Shown: positions 1 to 8,863 of the stretch, piece after piece
Layout of the letters: each line of letters opens with the position of its first letter
Numbering within the stretch: the stretch's first letter is position 1
From: Flavobacterium proteolyticum
GTDB lineage: Bacteria; Bacteroidota; Bacteroidia; Flavobacteriales; Flavobacteriaceae
Length of the DNA: 64,000 bases
Direction of reading: 5' to 3'
Assembly (NCBI RefSeq): GCF_015223105.1
Contig: NZ_JADFTZ010000001.1
Coordinates: forward strand, 1,201,746-1,265,745
The notes under the pieces: generated by a model
Database searches by the model: none
What the model saw: the letters and a program-made list of their open reading frames with translations, nothing else
What the model was told of the DNA's origin: nothing
Translations under genes and position numbers: made by a program

Positions 1-1779
1 CATTTTTTTCCAAAAGACTTCATCAAAAAATACATTGATTATTTAGCGATGTATAAAATGAATACCTTTCATTGGCATTTAACTGATGACCAAGGTTGGC
101 GCATCGAAATAAAAAAATATCCAAAATTAACTGAAGTCGGCGCTTGGCGAAACGGCTCCATGATTGGACATTACACCGACCAAACATTCGACAGCATTCG
201 CTATGGTGGATTTTATACGCAAGAAGATATCAAAGAAATTGTAACTTATGCCAAAGAACGCCACATCACCATTGTGCCCGAAATCGAAATGCCAGGTCAC
301 GCTTTAGCAGCTTTAGCATCATATCCTGAATTTTCTTGTACAGGCGGACCTTTTGAAGTGGGAAAAACCTGGGGTGTTTTAGAAGATGTTTTTTGTCCAA
401 AAGACGAAACATTTACGTTTTTAGAAAATATTTTGGTAGAAGTTATGGAATTATTTCCTTCTGAATATATTCATATCGGTGGTGATGAATGTCCAAAAGT
501 ACGCTGGAAAAGTTGTCCGCATTGTCAAAAGAGAATCAAAGATGAAAACTTAAAAGACGAACACGAATTGCAAAGTTATTTCATCCAAAGAATTGAAAAA
601 TTTGTCAACAGCAAAGGTCGAAAAATCATCGGTTGGGACGAAATTTTAGAAGGCGGATTAGCGCCAAACGCAGCCGTTATGAGTTGGCGCGGTACCGAAG
701 GTGGAATTGCAGCAGCCAAACAAAAACATTTTGTAGTCATGTCGCCAGGTTCACATTGTTATTTCGATCATTATCAAGGCGAACCGAAAAACGAACCGAT
801 TGCATTTGGTGGTTATACAAATGTCGAAAAAGTGTATTCTTTTAATCCTGTTCCAAAGGAACTTTTCGCAGAAGAATCTAAATATATTTTAGGAGCACAA
901 GCCAATCTTTGGACAGAATATATCAACACACCAGAGCACGTTGAATATATGCTTTTCCCAAGAATAGCAGCACTTTCTGAGGTTGTTTGGGGAACATCCA
1001 ATCCGAATGAATACAAAGAATTCGAAAAAAGATTGATTTCACATTTCGAAATCTATGATAAAAAAGGAATCAATTACAGCAAAGCCATTTTTGAAGTAAC
1101 TTCCAAAGTGCAACCTGCTGAAAACGGAGTAGCTTTCGAATTAAAATCAGCAAATCCAAACGGAATCAAATACACAATCAATGGTTCAGAACCGAATACG
1201 AATTCTATTTCTTATGAAAAACCAATTCTAGTTACTAAAAATCAAACCATTAAAGCAGCTTATTTCGAAAACGGAAAAGCAAAAAGTGCTACTATCGAAC
1301 AACCGTTTTTCATCACTAAATCAACAGGGAAAAAAATAGAATTGGTTCATCAACCGCATGAAAATTATGGAATCGGTGGAAGTTTCACATTGGTAGACGG
1401 AATGAAAGGAAACCCTTCTAAATTCGGAAGAGACTGGTTAGGGTTCTGGGGAAAAGATATGAATGCCACTATCGATTTAGGAAAAACAGAAACGATTTCA
1501 AAAATCAGCATCAACACCCTTTCATCCGAAGGTAGTTGGATTTATTATCCAAAAAGTATAGGGATTTTAGTTTCAAAAGATGGAGATAATTATATTCCAA
1601 TTACAATTGTTTCTTCGAAAGAAATCAAAGAAACGAAAGGGAAAATTGTGGTTGAATTCGACAAACAAAACGTTCAATTTATAAAAGTCATTGCAGAAAA
1701 CAACGGAATCATTTCAGATGGAAATCCAGGAGCAGGTTCCAACAGTTGGTTATTTGTAGACGAAATAAGTGTAGAATAA
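1..1779 (+). CDS. beta-N-acetylhexosaminidase, GH20 (5' partial)
   Basis: The frame is already open at base 1, so the N-terminus lies upstream of the window. The visible part holds the GH20 catalytic barrel: FHWHLTDDQGWR near its start and the Asp-Glu pair in HIGGDECPK (codons at 484-489), the acid/base residues of hexosaminidases that use substrate-assisted catalysis. A chitobiase-type C-terminal module and a discoidin-like (F5/8C) beta-sandwich follow over roughly the last 250 residues. It should release terminal GlcNAc or GalNAc from glycans outside the cytoplasm. Its stop overlaps the next ATG (TAATG), so it is coupled to the glycosylasparaginase gene. Family call is firm; the exact substrate (N-glycan or chitin) is inferred from neighbours. 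Confidence 0.93.
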   Translation, partial: HFFPKDFIKKYIDYLAMYKMNTFHWHLTDDQGWRIEIKKYPKLTEVGAWRNGSMIGHYTDQTFDSIRYGGFYTQEDIKEIVTYAKERHITIVPEIEMPGHALAALASYPEFSCTGGPFEVGKTWGVLEDVFCPKDETFTFLENILVEVMELFPSEYIHIGGDECPKVRWKSCPHCQKRIKDENLKDEHELQSYFIQRIEKFVNSKGRKIIGWDEILEGGLAPNAAVMSWRGTEGGIAAAKQKHFVVMSPGSHCYFDHYQGEPKNEPIAFGGYTNVEKVYSFNPVPKELFAEESKYILGAQANLWTEYINTPEHVEYMLFPRIAALSEVVWGTSNPNEYKEFEKRLISHFEIYDKKGINYSKAIFEVTSKVQPAENGVAFELKSANPNGIKYTINGSEPNTNSISYEKPILVTKNQTIKAAYFENGKAKSATIEQPFFITKSTGKKIELVHQPHENYGIGGSFTLVDGMKGNPSKFGRDWLGFWGKDMNATIDLGKTETISKISINTLSSEGSWIYYPKSIGILVSKDGDNYIPITIVSSKEIKETKGKIVVEFDKQNVQFIKVIAENNGIISDGNPGAGSNSWLFVDEISVE

Positions 1780-2777
1780 TGACAAACAGAAGGAATTTTT
1801 TAAAGACAACCGCATTAGCAACCGCTGGCGTTGCGTTTCAGGCTTTCAAAGGAAAATCTGAGGAAACTGAAATCAATATCAATTCAGGAAAAGTAAATAA
1901 ACCTATCGTACTTTCTACATGGAATTTCGGTTTGCAAGCCAATGAAGCTGCTTGGGAAGTACTAAAAAATAAAGGTCGCGCTTTAGATGCGGTAGAGGCT
2001 GGAGTTAAAATTCCAGAAGGCGATCCAAACGAGAGAAGTGTAGGTTACGGCGGTCGCCCAGATAGAGATGGTCGCGTAACATTAGACGCTTGTATCATGG
2101 ATGAATTTTCGAACATAGGTTCGGTAGCTTGTTTGGAACACATCAAGCATCCTATTTCCGTTGCAAGAATGGTGATGGAGAAAACGCCTCATGTAATGTT
2201 GGTTGGTGATGGCGCTTTACAATTTGCCTTATCTCAAGGATTTCAAAAGGAAAATTTATTGTTAGAAGCTTCCGAAAAAGAATGGAAAGAATGGCTAAAA
2301 ACAAGTGAATATTTACCAAAAGCAAACATTGAAAACCACGACACTATTGGAATGATTGCCCTTGATGCACAAGGAAATTTATCAGGTGCGTGTACTACAA
2401 GTGGCATGGCTTTCAAAATGCACGGAAGAGTGGGCGATTCTCCAATTATTGGTGCTGGTTTGTATGTGGATAATGAAATTGGAGCCGCAACCGCGACAGG
2501 TCATGGCGAAGAAGTAATCCGAATTACAGGCTGTCATTTAGTAGTAGAGTTGATGCGTCAAGGAAAATCACCACAAAAAGCGTGCGAAGAAGCCGTAATG
2601 CGAATTGTAAAACTGACGCAAAATCGAGGAAAAAATTTAAAAAATATCCAAGTTGGTTTTATCGCCTTGAATAAAAAAGGAGAATACGGTTCGTATTGTG
2701 TGCAAGGTGGTTTCAATTATGCCGTTCACGACGCAACTGGAAATAAATTAATCGATGCGAATTACTTTTTGAAATAA
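1779..2777 (+). CDS. N4-(beta-N-acetylglucosaminyl)-L-asparaginase (glycosylasparaginase)
   Basis: 332 aa. It hydrolyses the GlcNAc-Asn bond left after N-glycan trimming. This is an Ntn hydrolase that cleaves itself into two subunits: the motif HDTIGM places the nucleophile at Thr189 (codon 2343-2345), and the glycine-rich GAATATGHGEE segment follows, as in the well-studied Elizabethkingia enzyme. The N-terminus MTNRRNFLKTTALATAG looks like a twin-arginine signal, so export as a folded protein is likely. I start at the ATG at 1779, which overlaps the previous stop and gives this signal; an upstream ATG at 1746 would add 11 residues encoded inside the GH20 gene. The stop overlaps the start of cutC (TAATG). 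Confidence 0.93.
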   Translation: MTNRRNFLKTTALATAGVAFQAFKGKSEETEININSGKVNKPIVLSTWNFGLQANEAAWEVLKNKGRALDAVEAGVKIPEGDPNERSVGYGGRPDRDGRVTLDACIMDEFSNIGSVACLEHIKHPISVARMVMEKTPHVMLVGDGALQFALSQGFQKENLLLEASEKEWKEWLKTSEYLPKANIENHDTIGMIALDAQGNLSGACTTSGMAFKMHGRVGDSPIIGAGLYVDNEIGAATATGHGEEVIRITGCHLVVELMRQGKSPQKACEEAVMRIVKLTQNRGKNLKNIQVGFIALNKKGEYGSYCVQGGFNYAVHDATGNKLIDANYFLK

Positions 2778-3448
2778 TGAAAAAAATAGAAATCGCTTGT
2801 TTTAATCTTGAATCTGCTTTAATCGCTCAAAAAACTGGAGCTGATAGAGTAGAATTGTGTGCAGACATGTCGGTTGGTGGTACAACTCCAACAAAAGAAA
2901 TAATACAACAAGCTCGCGAACATTTGACCATCGATTTATATGTGATGATTCGCCCAAGAGGAGGAAATTTTGTCTACTCGGATTCAGAATTTGAACAAAT
3001 GAAATCAGAAATCGAAGCCATCAAAAAACTTGGAGTTAACGGATTTGTTTTCGGAATTTTGAAGGAGGATGATACGATTAATATCGAACAAAATAAAGCT
3101 TTGGTTGATTTAGCAAAACCATTTCCATGTACGTTTCACAGAGCTTTTGATGCGGTTTCGAATTACGAAAAAGCATTGGAAGATGTCATCTCTTGCGGAT
3201 TTTCAACGATTCTAACTTCTGGAACTTTCCCAAATGTGATGGAAGGAAAAGAAGTTTTGAAACAATTAGTCATTCAAGCGAATAATCGCATCAAAATTAT
3301 GCCTGGTGGAGGATTGCGTTCGACCAATATTTCAGAAATAGACGAAATGGTTAATGCAAACTGGTACCATTCATCCGCTATTACCGATGGAAGTGAAATT
3401 GCTAATCCAGAGGAGATACAAAATATTTTAAAGAAATTAATCAAATGA
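2777..3448 (+). CDS. cutC: CutC family protein
   Basis: 223 aa TIM-barrel protein of the CutC family (PF03932), historically called copper homeostasis protein. Visible family signatures are the N-terminal IEIACFNLESALIAQ, the ADRVELCADMSVGGTTP segment, MIRPRGGNFVYS, TFHRAFDA and the late IMPGGGLR. The biochemical function of the family is unsettled. Here the gene is translationally coupled to glycosylasparaginase (TAATG) and overlaps the next ORF by 4 bases. That placement in a glycan operon, common for bacterial cutC genes as far as I recall, argues for a carbohydrate-linked role more than for copper handling; this last point is inference. Confidence 0.9.
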   Translation: MKKIEIACFNLESALIAQKTGADRVELCADMSVGGTTPTKEIIQQAREHLTIDLYVMIRPRGGNFVYSDSEFEQMKSEIEAIKKLGVNGFVFGILKEDDTINIEQNKALVDLAKPFPCTFHRAFDAVSNYEKALEDVISCGFSTILTSGTFPNVMEGKEVLKQLVIQANNRIKIMPGGGLRSTNISEIDEMVNANWYHSSAITDGSEIANPEEIQNILKKLIK

Positions 3449-3852
3449 TAGTTAATTACAATACGGCTCTTAATTCTAATTTGAATGGTGATTTAAAGTT
3501 AACTTATGTTTTTATTTTAGAAGAGAAAAACGATTTGTTTGATTTATATATTGAGCAAATTCTAGAATTTTTACCTAAGTATGTTTGCTTTGTTGGAAAT
3601 GAAGCAGATTATTATCATGAAATATTTGAAGAGATAGAATCATTTGAAAATACTAAATATGAGGAATTGGATAGAAAAAATATTAATTCATTAAGTTTTG
3701 AAAATATTGAGGATTGTTTGAATATGATTTTACATTTAGAAAACGTTTTCCCTATTTACCTTTTAGATGATTCAGGACGTTATAAAGAAGACATTGTCAA
3801 AATTATAAATAAAATAAATTTGAAATTAGATTTAAATATTAAATTTAATTAA
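3445..3852 (+). CDS. hypothetical protein
   Basis: 135 aa, not recognised. It starts with an ATG that overlaps the cutC stop by 4 bases (ATGA), so it is probably translated from the same mRNA. It has no signal peptide or membrane segment. It is rich in Asp, Glu, Asn, Ile and Leu, with an acidic middle (EIFEEIESFENTKYEELDR). Its very low G+C compared with the flanking enzymes suggests a fast-evolving or recently acquired gene, perhaps an immunity-like or small cytosolic protein; nothing in the sequence settles this. Confidence 0.55.
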   Translation: MIVNYNTALNSNLNGDLKLTYVFILEEKNDLFDLYIEQILEFLPKYVCFVGNEADYYHEIFEEIESFENTKYEELDRKNINSLSFENIEDCLNMILHLENVFPIYLLDDSGRYKEDIVKIINKINLKLDLNIKFN

Positions 3853-3898
3853 GTTAATCCTTCTATGCACTTCTATAATTTGACGCTTTCATTTTCAA

Positions 3899-3921
3899 TA
3901 CTTATGTGACTTATATGTTTA
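3899..3921 (+). repeat. degenerate nonamer repeat (cttatgtga / cttatatgt)
   Basis: Two imperfect copies of the nonamer cttatatga lie directly in front of the beta-mannosidase start. The same motif recurs at 20530-20547 and at 63506-63527, so it is a dispersed element. The second copy supplies the ATG chosen as the start of the mannosidase. Confidence 0.5.
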
Positions 3922-6374
3922 AAAAAATAACATTATTTCTAATTTTCATTTGTTATTCCGTTTTTGGACAAACTTCCTATCGCAATTTGTCAATCGAAAA
4001 CTGGACATTCAACAAGCAAAACGAATCTAAAAAACATAAAGCAACTATTCCCGGAACCGTTCACACAGATTTATTCCAAAACCAATTAATTCCAGATCCG
4101 TTTTTTGGAAACAATGAAAAGCAATTGCAATGGATTGAAAATGAAAATTGGGAATACGAAACGCATTTTGCTCTTTCGAAATCCGAACTAAAAAATCAAA
4201 ATATTGACTTAGAATTTGAGGGTTTGGACACCTATGCAACTGTTTTTTTGAATGGAAAAGTAGTTTTAGAAGCGGATAATATGTTCCGAAAATGGATTAT
4301 TTCTGCCAAATCACATTTAAAAATTGGAACCAATCATTTAAAAGTTGTTTTTCATTCCGCAGTTCAAAAAGGGAAAGAAGAAGCGAAAAAATTGTCTTAT
4401 ACCTTACCCGAAAAAGAACGTGTTTTTGTTAGAAAAGCGCAATATCAATTTGGTTGGGATTGGGGACCACGATTCGTTACGGCAGGAATTTGGAAAAAAG
4501 TCCAACTGAAATTTTGGAATTCGGCTAAAATCGAAAACATAAAATACAGTCAAATCGAATTGAATGACAAAAAAGCTGTTTTAGAATTCACAACCGAAAT
4601 TTACGTTTCCAAAGTCAAAACGATTCAGCTAAAAATCAATGAAAAAACAGAGGTTTTCAATCTTAAAAAAGGAAAGAACAAAATCAAAATGCAATATGAA
4701 ATTGCCAATCCAAAGTTGTGGTGGTGTAATGGTTTAGGTGATGCGAATTTATATCCTTTTACTGTTGAAATCAATCAGAAAAAGCAGTTTTTAGATTCAA
4801 AAAAGCTAAATATTGGCTTGAGAACTATCGAATTAATTCAGGAAAAAGACCAAGCTGGAAAAAGTTTTTATTTCAAATTAAACGGAAAATCGGTTTTCAT
4901 GAAAGGCGCCAATGTAGTTCCGCCCGATAGTTTTTTACCACGAGTTTCCGATACTACTTATTTTTCTTTAGTCGAAAATGCTAAAAAAGCGAATATGAAT
5001 ATGCTTCGTGTTTGGGGTGGCGGCGTGTATTTTGATGATGCGTTTTATGAAGCTTGTGATGCCAAAGGAATTTTAGTTTGGCAAGATTTTATGTTTGCTT
5101 GTTCGATGTATCCGGGCGATGAAGAATTTGTTGAAAATGTAAAGCAAGAAGTAATTGATAATGTGAATCGTTTGCAAAATCATCCGAGTATAGCCATTTG
5201 GTGTGGCAATAATGAAAACGATGAAGGTTGGCACAATTGGGGTTGGCAAAAGCAATTTAATTATTCAAAAGCGGATTCCACTCAAATTTGGAACGATTAC
5301 AAAAAAGTATTTCATGAAATGATTCCGAATACTTTAGACAGTTTGCTTCCGAAAGAAAAAAATATTTATTGGTCTTCATCGCCATCGATTGGTTGGGGAA
5401 GAAAGGAAAGTTTAACACAAGGCGATTCACATTATTGGGGCGTTTGGTGGGGAAAAGAACCGTTTGAGATTTATGAAAAGAAAGTAGGACGTTTTATGAG
5501 CGAATACGGTTTTCAAGGCATGCCTAATTTGGAAACTTTACAAAAAATCATGCACAATGAAGACTTAAATTTTACTTCCGAAGCCTTTAAAAATCATCAA
5601 AAACATCCAACAGGTTATGAAACCATCAACGAATATATGGAACGTGATTATGTGGTGCCAAAAGATTTTGAAGATTATTTATATGTTTCCCAACTGTTGC
5701 AAGCTCGAGGAATGAAAATCGCCATTGAAGCCCATCGAAGAGCAAAACCCTATTGCATGGGAACGTTATTTTGGCAATTGAATGATTGTTGGCCAGTTAC
5801 ATCTTGGAGTTCGTTGGATTATTACGGAAATTGGAAAGCGTTTCATTATCAGGTGAAGCGAAGTTTTGAGAATTTATTGATTTCGGTTGCAGATGAAAAT
5901 GAAAAATTTAAGGTTTATTTGATTAATGATAATTTCGAAAGCTCTTCTGGAAAATTGGAATTAGAATTGCTTTCTTTTGATGGAAAATTACTTTGGAAAA
6001 CCTTGAAAGAGTTTACTGTTCAAGAAAATGCGAGTACAGCTTTTTATGAAATTCTTAAAGAAGATTTTAAGTCATTTAATTTGCAGCAAACCTTTTTAAA
6101 AGTAAAATTCAATGAATTTCAATCACAATATTTCTTTGTAAAACCAAAAGATTTAAAATTATCAAAACCAAACATTCAAGTCAAAACTATTGACGAGTTA
6201 ACTATTGAAATTTCTTCTGATGTTTTAGCTAAGGATGTTTTTCTGTCTTCGGAAAATCAAGTGTTTTTTGAAGATAATTATTTTGATTTATTACCAAATG
6301 AAAAGCGAATCATCAAATTGTCCAAAGCTGCAAAAGAGATAAAAGTAAAATCGTTGTTTGATACTATGAAATAA
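3915..6374 (+). CDS. beta-mannosidase, GH2
   Basis: 819 aa with a signal peptide (MFKKITLFLIFICYSVFGQ). Domain order is that of GH2 mannosidases: N-terminal sugar-binding jelly roll, immunoglobulin-like sandwich, TIM barrel and C-terminal sandwich. The acid/base Glu lies in WCGNNEN and the nucleophile Glu in SEYGFQG; both are present. It should cleave the beta-1,4-mannose of the N-glycan core, which fits the hexosaminidase and glycosylasparaginase just upstream. I start at the ATG at 3915, which gives a clean signal peptide; a GTG at 3906 would add three residues encoded by a dispersed repeat. A strong palindromic terminator follows at 6377-6400. Confidence 0.93.
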   Translation: MFKKITLFLIFICYSVFGQTSYRNLSIENWTFNKQNESKKHKATIPGTVHTDLFQNQLIPDPFFGNNEKQLQWIENENWEYETHFALSKSELKNQNIDLEFEGLDTYATVFLNGKVVLEADNMFRKWIISAKSHLKIGTNHLKVVFHSAVQKGKEEAKKLSYTLPEKERVFVRKAQYQFGWDWGPRFVTAGIWKKVQLKFWNSAKIENIKYSQIELNDKKAVLEFTTEIYVSKVKTIQLKINEKTEVFNLKKGKNKIKMQYEIANPKLWWCNGLGDANLYPFTVEINQKKQFLDSKKLNIGLRTIELIQEKDQAGKSFYFKLNGKSVFMKGANVVPPDSFLPRVSDTTYFSLVENAKKANMNMLRVWGGGVYFDDAFYEACDAKGILVWQDFMFACSMYPGDEEFVENVKQEVIDNVNRLQNHPSIAIWCGNNENDEGWHNWGWQKQFNYSKADSTQIWNDYKKVFHEMIPNTLDSLLPKEKNIYWSSSPSIGWGRKESLTQGDSHYWGVWWGKEPFEIYEKKVGRFMSEYGFQGMPNLETLQKIMHNEDLNFTSEAFKNHQKHPTGYETINEYMERDYVVPKDFEDYLYVSQLLQARGMKIAIEAHRRAKPYCMGTLFWQLNDCWPVTSWSSLDYYGNWKAFHYQVKRSFENLLISVADENEKFKVYLINDNFESSSGKLELELLSFDGKLLWKTLKEFTVQENASTAFYEILKEDFKSFNLQQTFLKVKFNEFQSQYFFVKPKDLKLSKPNIQVKTIDELTIEISSDVLAKDVFLSSENQVFFEDNYFDLLPNEKRIIKLSKAAKEIKVKSLFDTMK

Positions 6375-6376
6375 AA

Positions 6377-6400
6377 AAAACGCCTCAATTGAGGCGTTTT
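6377..6400. terminator. bidirectional terminator
   Basis: Perfect 24-base palindrome (aaaacgcctcaa and its complement) with A- and T-runs on both sides, placed between the convergent beta-mannosidase and deoxynucleoside kinase genes. Confidence 0.9.
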
Positions 6401-6406
6401 GTATAT

Positions 6407-7021
6407 CTAAAATAATCCGTTTAATTCGGCATCAATTCTATTGATAATCATTCCTAAATCTTCTGGATTGTTTACAAAATCAATGTTGTCAACATCAATG
6501 ATTACTAATTTTCCTTTGTTGTAGGTTTGAATCCAAGCTTCGTATCTTTCGTTCAAACGGCTTAAATAATCAATCGAAATAGAGTTTTCATAATCTCTTC
6601 CTCTTTTATGAATTTGACTCACTAAATTTGGAATCGAACTTCTTAAATAAATCAATAAATCTGGCGAACCCACTAAACTTTCCATCAATTCGAAAAGTGA
6701 AGTGTAATTGTTGTAATCTCTGTTCGACATTAATCCCATTGCATGAAGATTGGGTGCAAAAATATGCGCATCTTCATAAATGGTTCTGTCTTGAATAATG
6801 TTTTTACCACTTTCGCGAATTTGCAATACTTGACGAAAACGACTGTTTAAGAAATAAATTTGAAGATTAAAACTCCAACGTTCCATTTGGTGGTAAAAAT
6901 CATCTAAATATGGATTGTCTACCACATCTTCAAAATGCGGTTCCCATTTAAAATGTTTGGCTAATAACTTAGTAAGTGTCGTTTTTCCTGCTCCAATATT
7001 TCCTGCTACTGCTATGTGCAT
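6407..7021 (-). CDS. deoxynucleoside kinase family protein
   Basis: 204 aa P-loop kinase that phosphorylates deoxynucleosides for dNTP salvage. The Walker A motif GNIGAGKT is at residues 7-14, the substrate-site motif IIQDRTIYED follows at about residue 75, and the lid region HKRGRDYE is at about residue 140; these match the dCK/dGK/dAK family. Substrate preference cannot be read from the sequence. Its ATG overlaps the stop of the upstream 265-aa gene by one base (TAATG), so both are on one mRNA. Confidence 0.9.
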   Translation of the reverse strand: MHIAVAGNIGAGKTTLTKLLAKHFKWEPHFEDVVDNPYLDDFYHQMERWSFNLQIYFLNSRFRQVLQIRESGKNIIQDRTIYEDAHIFAPNLHAMGLMSNRDYNNYTSLFELMESLVGSPDLLIYLRSSIPNLVSQIHKRGRDYENSISIDYLSRLNERYEAWIQTYNKGKLVIIDVDNIDFVNNPEDLGMIINRIDAELNGLF

Positions 7022-7818
7022 TATGGTAAAATTATTTTGTAATTAGTAATTTCATTTTGGGTAAAAATAGACAAAATTCCATCTCTAAAGAAAAATTTTG
7101 AAATGATTTTTTCATCAATTGCTATTTTGCTGCTACTCTTAGAAGTTAAGTCGTAGTAATATAATTTATCATCTGTTTTATAAATGGAATTGCCGTTTTT
7201 TGTTAACTGAATCGAATCAAATTTTGGCAGATTTCCTAATTTTTCGATAGTTCCATAGATTGAAATGCGATACAAATTCAAATTAATATCGGTCCAATAA
7301 AAATGTGTGTAATCTGATTCGTAATATAGAATTGGATTTTCAAGCATAGTAGAAATCCACTTAAATGTATCGGTGTTTACATTGTATAAGCCAATTTTTG
7401 ATGAAATACTATCGTAAATCCAAATTTGGTTTTGTGAAGATAATGCCACCGCTTCCAAATTAATAGGAGTTGATTGTAAATTGAAGTCCATCTTTTTGAT
7501 TTCGTTCAACTGATTATCTAATAATACTACCGTGTTGAAGTTTTTATAAAAAATCACAATTTGAAGTGGATTTTGAAAATCAACATTGGTGATTTTTCCT
7601 AAACTTAGATTGTTATATTGATAGGTTTTAGTTTGACTGTTTTTTGTAAGAATATTATTCTTTATGCTGTAGTTGTTCTGTTGATTATCATAGCCTAAAA
7701 AAACATCACATTCTATTTTTAGGCTATTTTGTTTTGTGGTAGAAATTAATTCTTGACCTTTCATTGAAAAGCAGAACAAGTTAAAAATTAATATAAATAG
7801 TGTTTTTTTTACCAGCAT
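7021..7818 (-). CDS. exported protein of unknown function, beta-rich
   Basis: 265 aa with a signal peptide (LFILIFNLFCFSMKGQ). The rest is a run of short beta-strand-like segments with repeated phrases of the type 'YYDLTSKSSSKIAIDE' and 'IWIYDSISSKIGLYNV', as in a small beta-propeller. Flavobacterial homologues are simply annotated hypothetical, as I recall. It is the first gene of a two-gene operon with the deoxynucleoside kinase (TAATG overlap). Function unknown. Confidence 0.75.
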   Translation of the reverse strand: MLVKKTLFILIFNLFCFSMKGQELISTTKQNSLKIECDVFLGYDNQQNNYSIKNNILTKNSQTKTYQYNNLSLGKITNVDFQNPLQIVIFYKNFNTVVLLDNQLNEIKKMDFNLQSTPINLEAVALSSQNQIWIYDSISSKIGLYNVNTDTFKWISTMLENPILYYESDYTHFYWTDINLNLYRISIYGTIEKLGNLPKFDSIQLTKNGNSIYKTDDKLYYYDLTSKSSSKIAIDEKIISKFFFRDGILSIFTQNEITNYKIILP

Positions 7819-7864
7819 TGTTAAACTATTTCTGAAAATCAGGGTCTAATATACTACTTTAACA

Positions 7865-7892
7865 CAAAAATAGCAGTTAAATTGTGTAACAA
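7865..7892 (-). promoter_or_regulatory. promoter of the 265-aa protein / dNK operon
   Basis: On the minus strand a -33 TTG (7890-7892) and a -7 TATTTTTG (7865-7872) are separated by 17 bases, matching the flavobacterial TTG / TAnnTTTG promoter about 50 bases before the start codon. Confidence 0.55.
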
Positions 7893-7940
7893 AATACACG
7901 TTTGATAGTCTATATGTATAGCTAAAAACATCTAATAAGA

Positions 7941-8846
7941 ATGAAAAAAATTATTATTGCTTCGATTTTTATGATTTCTGGGTTACTAAATGCTCAGAAT
8001 TTTCAAGGAATGGCCGTTTATGAATCTAAAACGAGTACGGCTGATTTCATGAAAGGAATGAGTACAAACAGGGAAATGACGCCAGAAATGCAAAAACAAA
8101 TAGAAGAGCGTATGAAAAAAATGTTTGAAAGAACATTTATTTTAAACTTCGATAAGACAGCTTCAATTTACAAAGAAGAAGAAAAATTAGATGCGCCTGG
8201 TCAACAAGGTGGAGGTAGAATGATGATGTCGATGATGGGAGGCGGCGGAACTCACTATAAAAATGCTAAGGATAAGCAATATGTGGTGGATAAAGAGTTT
8301 TTTGGAAAAGAGTTTTTAATTAGAGATTCATTGCCAAAATATGAATGGAAACTAGAAGGAGAATCTAAAAAAATTGGTAATTATACTTGTTTTAAAGCAA
8401 CTGCTGTAGTAAAAGTGAGTGAGTCTGATTTTAGAAATTTCAGATTCAGAAATAACAATCCTAAAGAAGGTGAGAAAAAAGCGGAAACGGTAAAAGATAC
8501 TGCAAAAGCTAAAAAAACTAATTTCACAGATGATTGGGAAATGCCTAAAGAAAATGTCATTACAGCATGGTATTGCCCAGAAATTCCTGTAAATCAAGGG
8601 CCAGAAAATTATTGGGGTTTACCAGGTTTAATATTAGAGGTTAACGATGGTAAAACGGTAATTTTATGTTCTAAGTTGGTTTTAAATTCTAAAGAAAAAG
8701 TTGAGATTAAACCTGCTTCAAAAGGAAAAGAGGTAACGCAAAAAGAATATGATGAAATTGTGAAAAAGAAAATGGAAGAAATGCGTGAAATGAATTCAGG
8801 TCGCGGAGGACAAGGCGGCGGATTTAGAATGGGTGGTGCACGTTAA
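7941..8846 (+). CDS. GLPGLI family protein
   Basis: 301 aa exported protein (signal MKKIIIASIFMISGLLNAQ). The name-giving motif is present as YWGLPGLILEVNDG near residue 217. There are Met/Gly-rich linkers (GRMMMSMMGGGG) and a Gly/Arg-rich C-terminus. GLPGLI proteins have no proven function but typically sit beside a TonB-receptor-like barrel gene, as here: the barrel gene starts 17 bases downstream. They are probably a cell-envelope pair. Confidence 0.9.
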   Translation: MKKIIIASIFMISGLLNAQNFQGMAVYESKTSTADFMKGMSTNREMTPEMQKQIEERMKKMFERTFILNFDKTASIYKEEEKLDAPGQQGGGRMMMSMMGGGGTHYKNAKDKQYVVDKEFFGKEFLIRDSLPKYEWKLEGESKKIGNYTCFKATAVVKVSESDFRNFRFRNNNPKEGEKKAETVKDTAKAKKTNFTDDWEMPKENVITAWYCPEIPVNQGPENYWGLPGLILEVNDGKTVILCSKLVLNSKEKVEIKPASKGKEVTQKEYDEIVKKKMEEMREMNSGRGGQGGGFRMGGAR

Positions 8847-8863
8847 TTTTCTATAAAAGAATT

